Positions 28,062 through 36,897 of a stretch of 52,087 bases of DNA are shown in pieces (position 1 is the first letter of the stretch; each line of letters begins with the position of its first letter). Source of the stretch: Planctomycetota bacterium. GTDB lineage: Bacteria > Planctomycetota > Planctomycetia > Gemmatales > Gemmataceae. Under the pieces are notes generated by a model. It searched no databases and was not told where the DNA came from. It saw nothing but the letters and a program-made list of their open reading frames with translations. The stretch spans positions 1 to 52,087 of the forward strand of contig QWPF01000009.1 of assembly GCA_003671255.1 (NCBI GenBank), written 5' to 3'. Position numbers and translations under genes: made by a program.

Positions 28062-29555
28062 CTAATCTTTTTGAAAATCAATAACTTTTAAAGTCAGCCC
28101 ACCCAAGATATTGAGCCATTTTAAATCGGTCGAACCTTCACTAAACTTAATATGGGTTCCATCAACAAGAATTTGATTCCAAGTAGGGTCAGCGGTAATC
28201 CATTGCTTCCCATCATGAAACTCAGCCCAAGCGTGCCAACCCATTTTAGGACTCTTTTCGCCTGCCATATAAGCTATCCCTCCAACTTCTCTAGCAGGTA
28301 TGCCAAGAGCGCGAGCCAAAGTAACAAAGAGGAGTGTATGTTCAGTACAATCGCCTGCCTTTTTATCAAGAACATCGAGGGCATTATCACTATTTTTCGC
28401 CATGGTTTTTTCAAGGTTGGCAAAAATCCATTTAACAAGGCGTGAAGCTTTCTCAAAATCGGAAGAGGCTTCCCCAACAATTTTAATCGCAAGACCAACA
28501 ACTTTAGGATTGTCGGAAGGAGAGCTTATACTGGGTGCAAGCGATCGTTTTTTCTCATCAAGAAGAAGCGGAACACTTGTTTTCAAAACAAAGTCACGCT
28601 TGATTTCCATCACCAAAGAACCATCTTTACCCTTGCTGATTATCTGCCTATGCGACTGGGGAACATCAAATGCATCCTCGCCTACAAAACTTAATTTAAG
28701 CGACTTAACCTTAACAGGGTCACCCAGTTTCTTGTCCAAAGTAACTGCAGATATTTGAATGAGATCAACAAGGCTATCATCTAATTTTTTGGCAACATCA
28801 TTACTTTCAAGCCTGTATTCAATAATTTTTCCCATCCTACCGTAATAAAGACGGCCATTGTTTTCCAAAAGAGAATAAAACAGAGCCCCATGGGTTTCCT
28901 GATCCACCTCGTGAAGCATCAAGTTTGCGCCTTGTGCCTGAATATTTTTTTTACCCTTATAAATATAGCGTGTAGGAACATTGAGATCGTCTTCTTCTAC
29001 CGAGGTGGAAAAGCAATCGAAGGTGTCCCCTTTGATGCGTTTACTTTTAAGCCAAGAAGCGAGTTCCAATTGCATGGAAAGGTTTTCTTTGGGTTTGGAA
29101 ACCTTCTTTTCATCTTTACGATTTTGGGTAGTGGTAACCAAAGTAAAGCCACTTTTTTGCAAACTAAGTTCACGCGTTTTCTTCACTCCATTTTCAAGGT
29201 GAAAAGAATTGATAAGAATAATATCACCTTTACCAGCAAGACTATAAAACACTTCGGTTCTTTCAGAAACTTCGGTTTTATTGCCTCCAAAAAGGGCTTT
29301 AAAATAGGACTCGGAAACTTGGGAGACAACCTCAACCCCATTCAACTTGGCAAATTTTATCTCATCAGTATCCCACCCGACTTTTTTCCCACCCATGTAA
29401 TTTCCGTAGGATGATTTACCAAGATGATCCTTGATGAATACAACTAAATCGTTGTTGACTTGGGATTGTTTTAAGTCAGCTTGAAAACAAAAAACAACAG
29501 GGGTTTTTAAAACCACGATCACCAGAGCAGTATAGAAAACAAATGCATTTTTCAT
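28062..29555 (-). CDS. Secreted transglutaminase-like protein (copy A)
   Basis: A 497-residue protein with a signal peptide (MKNAFVFYTALVIVVLK...), a beta-rich N-terminal two thirds of unknown type, and a C-terminal transglutaminase-like cysteine-protease fold: C403 in AGDCTEH, H441 in GWHAWAEF, D456 in TADPTW. In bacteria such domains hydrolyse or crosslink peptides, often cell-wall related. I start it at the ATG at 29555, which overlaps the upstream stop as TAATG; a longer reading to 29612 lies inside that gene. Its triad spacing equals that of the 36894-38384 protein, so the two are probably paralogues. Confidence 0.8.
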   Translation of the reverse strand: MKNAFVFYTALVIVVLKTPVVFCFQADLKQSQVNNDLVVFIKDHLGKSSYGNYMGGKKVGWDTDEIKFAKLNGVEVVSQVSESYFKALFGGNKTEVSERTEVFYSLAGKGDIILINSFHLENGVKKTRELSLQKSGFTLVTTTQNRKDEKKVSKPKENLSMQLELASWLKSKRIKGDTFDCFSTSVEEDDLNVPTRYIYKGKKNIQAQGANLMLHEVDQETHGALFYSLLENNGRLYYGRMGKIIEYRLESNDVAKKLDDSLVDLIQISAVTLDKKLGDPVKVKSLKLSFVGEDAFDVPQSHRQIISKGKDGSLVMEIKRDFVLKTSVPLLLDEKKRSLAPSISSPSDNPKVVGLAIKIVGEASSDFEKASRLVKWIFANLEKTMAKNSDNALDVLDKKAGDCTEHTLLFVTLARALGIPAREVGGIAYMAGEKSPKMGWHAWAEFHDGKQWITADPTWNQILVDGTHIKFSEGSTDLKWLNILGGLTLKVIDFQKD

Positions 29556-31789
29556 TATTGCCTCAATAAGAATTCCTTGGAGTTGACTATCCCCCAAAGG
29601 ATATCTTCCCAACCATCTCTAGAATTTTTAGATTTCAACAAAATAGCTTTAGCTTTTTCAATCTCAATGGAAGAAGGGCGCCTGGCAAAAGCGATAAGAA
29701 AAAGTTCTTTAAGTGCAATATCAGGTTTCACTTCATCCATTAAAATCTTCTCAATCCGATTGCCCTGCCCAGACAATACCTCCAAAATAACATCACCCGA
29801 AATCATTAGAAATGCCTGCCCCAGCGTATTGTCTTCCGCCCTTTCACACTCACAAGTAAGCGACCGGGATGGTTTTCCAAAAGAGGCCAGAAACCTGCTG
29901 ATTGCAAGACCTTTCTCTTTCGAACCCGAGCGAACTCCCGAACTAGGTATCGACACCGCTGTTGGTGCACCATTGAAACTTTGTGATACCAGTTTTTTAC
30001 CAGCAACCTTGCTAATGGCATCCAACAACTCTTCGGCTTGCAAAGGACGGGATTTGAAATAAGCAAAATTACCAAAATCATCAGGCGAATTGAGAGGCGG
30101 AGAACTCCGCTGATAAGTTGCAGATGAAGTAATAACACGAATAAGGTTTTTTATGCTAAAGCCTGATTTATGAAAATCGACAGTCAGGGCTTCGAGCAAA
30201 TCATTGTTGATGGGCAAATTCGTGGCACGAAAGTCATCAAGGGGATCAACTATACCCCGGCCAAAAAGGTGAAACCAAATACGATTTACCTGGGCCTTGG
30301 CAAAGAAAGGGTTTTTTGAATCACCCAACCAGCTTGAAAGTTGAGTGAGCCATTCCCCATCTTTTTCAAGAACTAATTCTTTGCTGCCTAAGAATCGTGG
30401 CTCCAAAGGCCTGCCATCTTTGGGATCAAGAACAGCACCGGCACGATTCACAAAGACAATTTGTTCCCCGACGAATTCATTCTTGTCTAATTTATCCTTC
30501 TTATTGTTTTCAAAAATCCGATAGTCAAGCCTGGAAAAAAAACCTGAAAAGCGATGGTAATCTTCCTGAGTCCATTGATCAAACGGATGATTATGGCATT
30601 TTGCACATTGCAACCTTAGCCCCAGAAATACCTGCGCAACCGCTTCCGCACGAACATCAGGGGTACGAAGAGCACGATAGAAATTAGTTTCCGGCTGGCT
30701 ATAACTACTGCCTTTGGCTTCAATAATTTCGCGCGCAAACTCATTTAATGGCTTATCTTCAGCAAAGGATCTTTTGATCCATTCATGAAACACCCTTACA
30801 CCCTTGGCATCTAAAACCTTTTCATCATTGCGTAAAATATCCGACCACTTTAACGCCCATAAATCAGAAAATTCACTCCGCTCCAACAAAGCATTCACCA
30901 ATTTTATTCTTTTATCCGGGGAACTATCAGCAAGAAACTTCTCGGCTTCATCAGCATCAGGTAATCTTCCATTTAGATCGAGGGTAACCCTGCGTAAAAA
31001 AACCTCATCCGAACAAATAGCTCCAGGCAGAATCTTCAGCTTCTCCAACTTTTTATTCACATGAAGATCGATGTAATTCAGTGGGCTGGGAAATTCTTTT
31101 GCAAGAATCGGGTTCCGTGATGGAATTCGAATCACCCTTGCTGATATCTGTTGATCCTGATAACGGGCAGTAATGCTACCTTCAAGATAATCACTACAAA
31201 TAACATGGCTTTCAAGAGATATGGTAATAAGAGGGCTACTAGTTTCAAAGGTAGCTAACGAAGAAACATCACTTTGGTTTTTAAATTCGCCTGTTGCTAA
31301 AACTTGAAGTGGGAATGAATTGGAATCACCTTCGAGAAAAATAGTTGGTGGAATAATTTCTAGTTTTGTTGTGGTGCTTTTGAATTTTGAAGGGGGACGG
31401 GCCCCATCTTCAATCCATTTCTTAATTAAGAGATAACTTTGCGAGTTTCGATCAAATCTTTTACCACCTTCATGCGGAATTTCACCAATTGCTTTTTTAA
31501 GAATCAAACTTGATTCAGGGTTTGCGGTATCAATCCGCCTCATTCCTGAATTTTTTACTATTGCAAGATAATCAAACGCAGAATCTTCCCCCCGCAAGGA
31601 AAGCCTAAATCCCCCTCTGCCATGTAAACTGCCATGACAAGGGCCTTGATTGCACCCTGCCCTGCTTAATAAAGGCATGACTCCTTCCAAAAATTCGGGA
31701 TTGTCTGCAGCATGCAAACGAACAGGCCAAACTAACCAAAAAGTGAATAGAATTATCAGGGGTATTAATGTGCACCAATTCTTAACCAT
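29555..31789 (-). CDS. DUF1549/DUF1553 planctomycete cytochrome-type protein
   Basis: A 744-residue secreted protein. After a signal peptide, a cytochrome-like motif with C46 and C51 followed by His (GCNQGPCHG) leads into RGGFRLSLRGEDS. A beta-sandwich (about 145-215, Big2-like) follows, then DUF1549 (about 245-450, including VTLDLNGRLP and WALKWSDILR) and DUF1553 in the C-terminal third. A canonical CxxCH sits in LQCAKCHNHPFDQW near residue 395. These families occur in large numbers in Planctomycetes, frequently next to DUF1501 genes as here. Roles in redox or polysaccharide breakdown are proposed, not proven. Confidence 0.92.
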   Translation of the reverse strand: MVKNWCTLIPLIILFTFWLVWPVRLHAADNPEFLEGVMPLLSRAGCNQGPCHGSLHGRGGFRLSLRGEDSAFDYLAIVKNSGMRRIDTANPESSLILKKAIGEIPHEGGKRFDRNSQSYLLIKKWIEDGARPPSKFKSTTTKLEIIPPTIFLEGDSNSFPLQVLATGEFKNQSDVSSLATFETSSPLITISLESHVICSDYLEGSITARYQDQQISARVIRIPSRNPILAKEFPSPLNYIDLHVNKKLEKLKILPGAICSDEVFLRRVTLDLNGRLPDADEAEKFLADSSPDKRIKLVNALLERSEFSDLWALKWSDILRNDEKVLDAKGVRVFHEWIKRSFAEDKPLNEFAREIIEAKGSSYSQPETNFYRALRTPDVRAEAVAQVFLGLRLQCAKCHNHPFDQWTQEDYHRFSGFFSRLDYRIFENNKKDKLDKNEFVGEQIVFVNRAGAVLDPKDGRPLEPRFLGSKELVLEKDGEWLTQLSSWLGDSKNPFFAKAQVNRIWFHLFGRGIVDPLDDFRATNLPINNDLLEALTVDFHKSGFSIKNLIRVITSSATYQRSSPPLNSPDDFGNFAYFKSRPLQAEELLDAISKVAGKKLVSQSFNGAPTAVSIPSSGVRSGSKEKGLAISRFLASFGKPSRSLTCECERAEDNTLGQAFLMISGDVILEVLSGQGNRIEKILMDEVKPDIALKELFLIAFARRPSSIEIEKAKAILLKSKNSRDGWEDILWGIVNSKEFLLRQ

Positions 31790-31849
31790 TATTTCAATAA
31801 ACTTTCATTTGTTACTAATACAATAATAGCTTAAATTCTAATTCTAAAT

Positions 31850-31867
31850 GGGATTCATTGAAATCCC
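31850..31867. promoter_or_regulatory. Inverted repeat between divergent operons
   Basis: GGGATT (31850-31855) and AATCCC (31862-31867) flank a 6-base centre in the 102-base gap between the DUF1549/1553 operon and the phosphatase gene. Its place between two starts suggests an operator rather than a terminator; nothing else supports that. Confidence 0.3.
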
Positions 31868-31891
31868 TTTTGACGAATAAAAAGGCTTTTA

Positions 31892-33583
31892 ATGCGAAAA
31901 ATATTTGCTTCTATTATTGTAATAACATTCTTACTTAATGGTCAGGCTGTGTTTTCCCAACCAGACCAACAAAAACCTAAGCTCGGAATCTTACTGGTTT
32001 TTGACCAACTTCGTGGCGATTATATTTCCAGATGGCAGGATCAGTATGTTAAGGATGGTTTTTTAAGGCTTACTTCCGAAGGCACTTGGTTTGAAAATTG
32101 CCATTACCCTTATGCGGGAACTGTCACCGGTGCAGGGCATGCGACTTTAACCACTGGTGCGACTCCTTCGATCCATGGAATTATCGGAAATGATTGGTAC
32201 GATCGAAAAGAAGGAAAGAATTCTTATTGTGCTGGAAGTTCAAGGTGGACAAGCATTCCACCTATTGCTGAAGTGATACCTGCACCAGGAACCACGATAA
32301 AAGTGCGCGGTGGAGGAACTCCTGAAAAAATTCGAGCAGAAACACTTGGAGATGCGTTAAAGCGATCCACCAATAATCAAGGCAAAGTTGTAAGTTTATC
32401 CTTCAAAGACCGTTCTTCTGTTTTACCAGGCGGAATGAAACCCGATCACTGCTATTGGTTCGATACAGCTTCTGGAAAGTTTCAAACCTCCACTTTTTAT
32501 AGCAGCAAAGTGGCACCTTGGTTGGCTGACTTCAATGATTCAAAATTCATCGAACAATGGCGCAATAAATCATGGGATAAGCTTTACCCAAACAAAGATT
32601 ACAAGCCTTTTTCTGGTTCTGACGAACAAGCTGGCGAAGGGAATGGTAAAAATCAAGGCAAGTCTTTTCCTCATGCTTTTGGGAAAATCGACAAGGATTA
32701 TTACGATGCGCTTTACAATTCCCCCTTCGGAAATAATGTTCTTCTAGAACTTGCAATGAAAGCTATCAAGGCAGAGAAACTGGGCAAAAACTCTCAACCC
32801 GATCTGTTGTTGCTTTCTTTTTCCAGCAATGATTCCGTAGGCCATGCCTGGGGGCCCGATTCTCAGGAAGTTTTTGACACCACACTACGAACCGACTTGT
32901 TGATTCGTGATCTTTTGCTTTTCCTTGACAAGGAAGTTGGCAAGAATAACTATGTTATTGCTCTTTCTGCAGATCACGGGGTTTGCCCTCTCCCTGAAGT
33001 TTCCAAAACCAAGGGATTGGATGCAGGCAGACTTGCAACTGATAAGTTTTCAAAGGAAATAGAAGCTGCTTTGCAGGAAAAATTTGGCAAACTTGCTGCA
33101 CCCGCAAAGTACCTTGAAGCATTTTCTGACACCTCGGCCTACCTGAACTATGCGACTCTTAAAGCGAATGCTATTAATCTTGATGATGCAACAGGTTTTA
33201 TTAAAACTTGGGCGGGCACTCAGCCTGCAATTCTTTCCGCATACACTTCCAAAGAAATAAGCCTAGCTTCGACTTCTTCCGACCCTTTGTTGGTTAGTGT
33301 TTCTAAAAGTTGGTTCAAAGGAAGAAGTGGCGATATCTGTTTTATTTTGAAACCCTTCTACATCCCAGGGACCTACCTCACCGGAACCACCCATGGCAGT
33401 CCCCATTCTTACGATACCCATGTGCCTTTGATTGCTTTTGGTGGTGGAATTAAAAGTCTGGTGATCAAAGAGAAAGTTTCACCCCAACTTGCAGCTTCCA
33501 TTATTGCAGAAGGAATAGGCATATCTGCACCTACAAGTGCTGAATTCACCACACCCAAGGGAATCTTGTTAGAACAAAAATAG
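31892..33583 (+). CDS. PafA-like alkaline phosphatase family protein
   Basis: A 563-residue secreted member of the alkaline phosphatase superfamily, closest in layout to PafA-type phosphomonoesterases. A signal peptide ends near VFSQ. Metal site residues appear in order: D in VFDQLRGDY, probable nucleophile Thr in AGTVTGAGHATLTTG, D and H in SNDSVGHAWG, DH in SADHGVCPL and a final His in GTTHGSPHSYD. The order and spacing match type I phosphodiesterase/PafA enzymes. It would release phosphate from organic esters in the periplasm. AAAGG lies just ahead of the ATG. The next gene is 110 bases downstream. Confidence 0.85.
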   Translation: MRKIFASIIVITFLLNGQAVFSQPDQQKPKLGILLVFDQLRGDYISRWQDQYVKDGFLRLTSEGTWFENCHYPYAGTVTGAGHATLTTGATPSIHGIIGNDWYDRKEGKNSYCAGSSRWTSIPPIAEVIPAPGTTIKVRGGGTPEKIRAETLGDALKRSTNNQGKVVSLSFKDRSSVLPGGMKPDHCYWFDTASGKFQTSTFYSSKVAPWLADFNDSKFIEQWRNKSWDKLYPNKDYKPFSGSDEQAGEGNGKNQGKSFPHAFGKIDKDYYDALYNSPFGNNVLLELAMKAIKAEKLGKNSQPDLLLLSFSSNDSVGHAWGPDSQEVFDTTLRTDLLIRDLLLFLDKEVGKNNYVIALSADHGVCPLPEVSKTKGLDAGRLATDKFSKEIEAALQEKFGKLAAPAKYLEAFSDTSAYLNYATLKANAINLDDATGFIKTWAGTQPAILSAYTSKEISLASTSSDPLLVSVSKSWFKGRSGDICFILKPFYIPGTYLTGTTHGSPHSYDTHVPLIAFGGGIKSLVIKEKVSPQLAASIIAEGIGISAPTSAEFTTPKGILLEQK

Positions 33584-33693
33584 GCAAGATGGGCAAAACC
33601 AATCTCGTTTCGGGTTGACCAAAACATCTATTCCGTTGCAGAATCATCCTGTTGATTGTAATTCAACTTTTCATGATTCATGCAAGGATTGTT

Positions 33694-36600
33694 ATGCTGA
33701 AATTATTTTTTCAACTGCTTGTACTTTTTGGCGCATTCACTTTCATTCCCCTCTTTTCATTCGCTCAATCTTCACTTTCGTACTTTGATGATGCCTCCAT
33801 TCGAGCTATTCAGTTTGTCGATTCCAAAGAAGGTTGGGCCGTCGGGGATGAAGGAGTGATATGGCATACAATTAACAGCGGAAAAGATTGGGAGCGCCAA
33901 TCAACTGGAACCCGTGCATCACTAAAATCCCTGCATTTTCTCAGCCCCTATTTCGGTTGGGCCGTCGGTACAGAATTTCACCCCACATTAGATTCTGTTG
34001 GAGTAATCCTTTTCACCAAAGATGGTGGTATCAAATGGACAAAAGTTTTACACAATTCCCTTCCAGGTCTTAATTTCGTAAAGTTTTCTGATACCCAGCA
34101 TGGCATACTTGCAGGTGCCTCCACCGATGCTTATCCTGCGGGATTCTTTTACACAATCGATGGCGGAAAAAGCTGGAAAAAAGGAGAAGGGCCTAAAAAT
34201 GGAACTTGGTACACCGCATCATTAACAGGCAATGGCGCAGGTTTCCTTGCTGGTAATCATAATTCTCTGGCTACTCTTGCCAATTTCAAATCCTTGATCA
34301 ACGAAAACTCTGAAATCTCTAATCGGTCTTTTAAATCGTCACACAATAATCTCAAAACCATTTTCCTTGTTGGGCAAGGTTCTCAAATACTTGCAAATGA
34401 TACCTTGACCGGAAATTCTTGGACTAGTTTGAACATGGGCCTTAGTACTGAATTAACTTCATGTATTGATTTTAACTCAGTTCATGGCACGGGCGAAGAT
34501 TTATGGGTAGCTGGTAAACCTGGATCAATTCTATTTCACAGCACAGATTCTGGCAAAAAATGGGATATTGTCAAAACCAATAATAATGCAACTTTAAACA
34601 CCATCTTTTTCATTGATAAACAAAGCGGTTGGACCGCTGGAGAATTTGGAACCATTCTTGCAACCAAAGATGGCGGAAAAACTTGGACAACCCAAAAGAG
34701 GGGCGCTTCCCAAGCAAAAATCCTTGTCATTCAAACAGGGTTGAAAGATGCCTCTCCTGAAATTTCCGCTTTCCTCGGATTTGATAAAAAAAATATCGTC
34801 TCAAATCTCACCATCACTTCTCTTTTAAACCCAAATAATCACACTTATCCTTCCCAAGAAGACACGCTCTCTTTCCACTTAAGAAAAGCTGGTTCAGCAA
34901 CCACTGAAAATTACTGGCAGTTCCCTCTCTCCCTTATCGAAGCTAACGATACTCCACAAAAGGTTCTTGAAAATTGGGACCGTTATAACAACAACAAGGC
35001 AGGGGACCAACTTCTTCGGATGCTTACCCTTTCCATTCGATCAATAAGGCCCGACCTTATAATTCTTTGTTCCCAAGAACAAACGCAAAAAGAAGCTCTT
35101 TATCAAGTGCTAAAACATGCAATAATTCAGGCAAATGAAATGGCAAATACTGCAACTTCTTTTGAAGAGCAAATCACCACCCTTGCCCTAGTTCCTTGGA
35201 AGGCCAAACAAATCATCCAGCAGGAATTCCAAGGCAAAAGCCTATGCAATTTGAATCTTAGCGAACCTCTGATTTCCCTCGAAAGTAATTTGATTGATTA
35301 CGCAGACCCTTTAAGGTTTTCCTTGAAAATAGAAGCAAACACCAACACAATATGCTACTTCTCTCCTGTAATCTTGAAGGAAACACCACGAAATTATCTG
35401 CAAGATTTCGAAGAAGGACTCACAGGAATAAATAAAAGAACCGAAGGCCCAATCTCTGAATTAAGCAAAGAAAAATTAGCTGCAATAAGATCCAGCACTC
35501 TTTTAAGAAAATTATCGCAATCACCTTTAGACCCTAACTCAGACCCTTCCATTTTACTTTCCAGAATGCAGGCTATGGTCGCAGGTTTGGAAGATGAACA
35601 GGCGGCAAGACTTTTATCCAACATAGGAACCTTGTTTTTTAAGAATGGACAATGGAGCGCATCCAGAGAAATATTCAAATCAATCATCACCAACTATCCT
35701 GCATCACAAGCTTCAGCCGATGCAACAAAATGGCTCATTTTTCATGACAGCAGTACAGAAACCAGAAGAAGGCACGAACTAGGCCAATTTATCTCATTAC
35801 TTAAACATGAATTTGGAAAACCAGGAACAGAAACACTGAAGCCCGCTATTTTTGTTGACAAATTTGCCTCAACTGATGCTCCTATTCTAAAACAAACTAC
35901 CAATGATAAAGCTCTCCCCCAAAAAAAAATTATCATCAAAACTCCTGAAATACCCGTTATTAAACCTAATCATACAGGTGAAATCCAAACCCTTAACAAC
36001 CCAGCAGAAGCTAAAGCTTGGTTTGAATACAGCTTGAGTTTAGAAAACACTATTTCGGCGTTTGGACCGTTGGCAGCAAAAGATCCAAGGCTTTTTTTCG
36101 CAACTCAAGCAGCAAAACGAAATCTCGGAAAAATCGAAGATGCAAAAGTAGGACTTGAAGATTTTATCAGCACTGCACCTACTGGGCCATGGAAACAAAA
36201 TGCTCTCGCAGAATTATGGATCATGGAAAGACGCGGAAACCCACCCAAAAATGTTTATACCTGCAAGTTTACCGATTTCAAACCCATACTTGATGGCAAA
36301 CTCAATGATGAATGCTGGAAATCAGCCAAGGCTGTCAAACTTGTAGATTGGTCCGGGCTTTCTGCGAAAGAAAATTACACGGAATTCAAAACCTTGTATG
36401 ACTCTGAGTTTTTGTATATAAGTGCAATCTGCACATCAAAAATCCCAAACATTGTAAAAAACAAAGTCTCCCCCACAAGAGACTTATCATTAAAAAGCAA
36501 AGACCAGATTTTTTTCCAAATCGATTTAGATCGAGATTACACAACCTGTTATCAATTCCAGATTGATTCATTAGGAAATGTAATTGATGATTGCTGGGGA

Positions 36601-36897
36601 GACCTATCGTGGAATCCAAAGTGGTTCTTTGCGACTGAAAATACCGAAACAGGGTGGACTTTCGAGGCTGCTATTCCAATGGGAATGATTTCAAGTTCCC
36701 CTGCAACATCAGGAAAATCTTGGGCCCTTAACTTTGGGCGTATGATTCAGAACCAAGGCGTTCAAACCTGGTCCTCACCTGCAAAATTACCCGAATCAAA
36801 CGATACTCTTGAGGGCATGGGACTGATGTTCTTTCTGAATCAAGATGCTAAATCAATACCAGAAGCAGGCAAAGCTAAGAGTTCACCAGCACCTTAA
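33694..36897 (+). CDS. Large secreted protein: Ycf48/BNR repeats, linker, CBM9-like domain
   Basis: A 1067-residue protein with a signal peptide (MLKLFFQLLVLFGAF...). The N-terminal third is a Ycf48/sialidase-type beta-propeller: repeated GWAVGxxGxIxxTxxSGKxW units, for example near 40-65, 85-125 and 300-335. A long middle region without clear homology follows; a TPR-like helical segment (about 640-680, FKNGQWSASREIF) leads to a low-complexity linker. The last 200 residues resemble a CBM9/DOMON-like sugar-binding sandwich (LDGKLNDECWKSA). The frame opens at a TTG (33652), but the ATG at 33694 with AAGGA upstream suits the signal peptide. Its end overlaps the convergent gene by 4 bases. Confidence 0.75.
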   Translation: MLKLFFQLLVLFGAFTFIPLFSFAQSSLSYFDDASIRAIQFVDSKEGWAVGDEGVIWHTINSGKDWERQSTGTRASLKSLHFLSPYFGWAVGTEFHPTLDSVGVILFTKDGGIKWTKVLHNSLPGLNFVKFSDTQHGILAGASTDAYPAGFFYTIDGGKSWKKGEGPKNGTWYTASLTGNGAGFLAGNHNSLATLANFKSLINENSEISNRSFKSSHNNLKTIFLVGQGSQILANDTLTGNSWTSLNMGLSTELTSCIDFNSVHGTGEDLWVAGKPGSILFHSTDSGKKWDIVKTNNNATLNTIFFIDKQSGWTAGEFGTILATKDGGKTWTTQKRGASQAKILVIQTGLKDASPEISAFLGFDKKNIVSNLTITSLLNPNNHTYPSQEDTLSFHLRKAGSATTENYWQFPLSLIEANDTPQKVLENWDRYNNNKAGDQLLRMLTLSIRSIRPDLIILCSQEQTQKEALYQVLKHAIIQANEMANTATSFEEQITTLALVPWKAKQIIQQEFQGKSLCNLNLSEPLISLESNLIDYADPLRFSLKIEANTNTICYFSPVILKETPRNYLQDFEEGLTGINKRTEGPISELSKEKLAAIRSSTLLRKLSQSPLDPNSDPSILLSRMQAMVAGLEDEQAARLLSNIGTLFFKNGQWSASREIFKSIITNYPASQASADATKWLIFHDSSTETRRRHELGQFISLLKHEFGKPGTETLKPAIFVDKFASTDAPILKQTTNDKALPQKKIIIKTPEIPVIKPNHTGEIQTLNNPAEAKAWFEYSLSLENTISAFGPLAAKDPRLFFATQAAKRNLGKIEDAKVGLEDFISTAPTGPWKQNALAELWIMERRGNPPKNVYTCKFTDFKPILDGKLNDECWKSAKAVKLVDWSGLSAKENYTEFKTLYDSEFLYISAICTSKIPNIVKNKVSPTRDLSLKSKDQIFFQIDLDRDYTTCYQFQIDSLGNVIDDCWGDLSWNPKWFFATENTETGWTFEAAIPMGMISSSPATSGKSWALNFGRMIQNQGVQTWSSPAKLPESNDTLEGMGLMFFLNQDAKSIPEAGKAKSSPAP

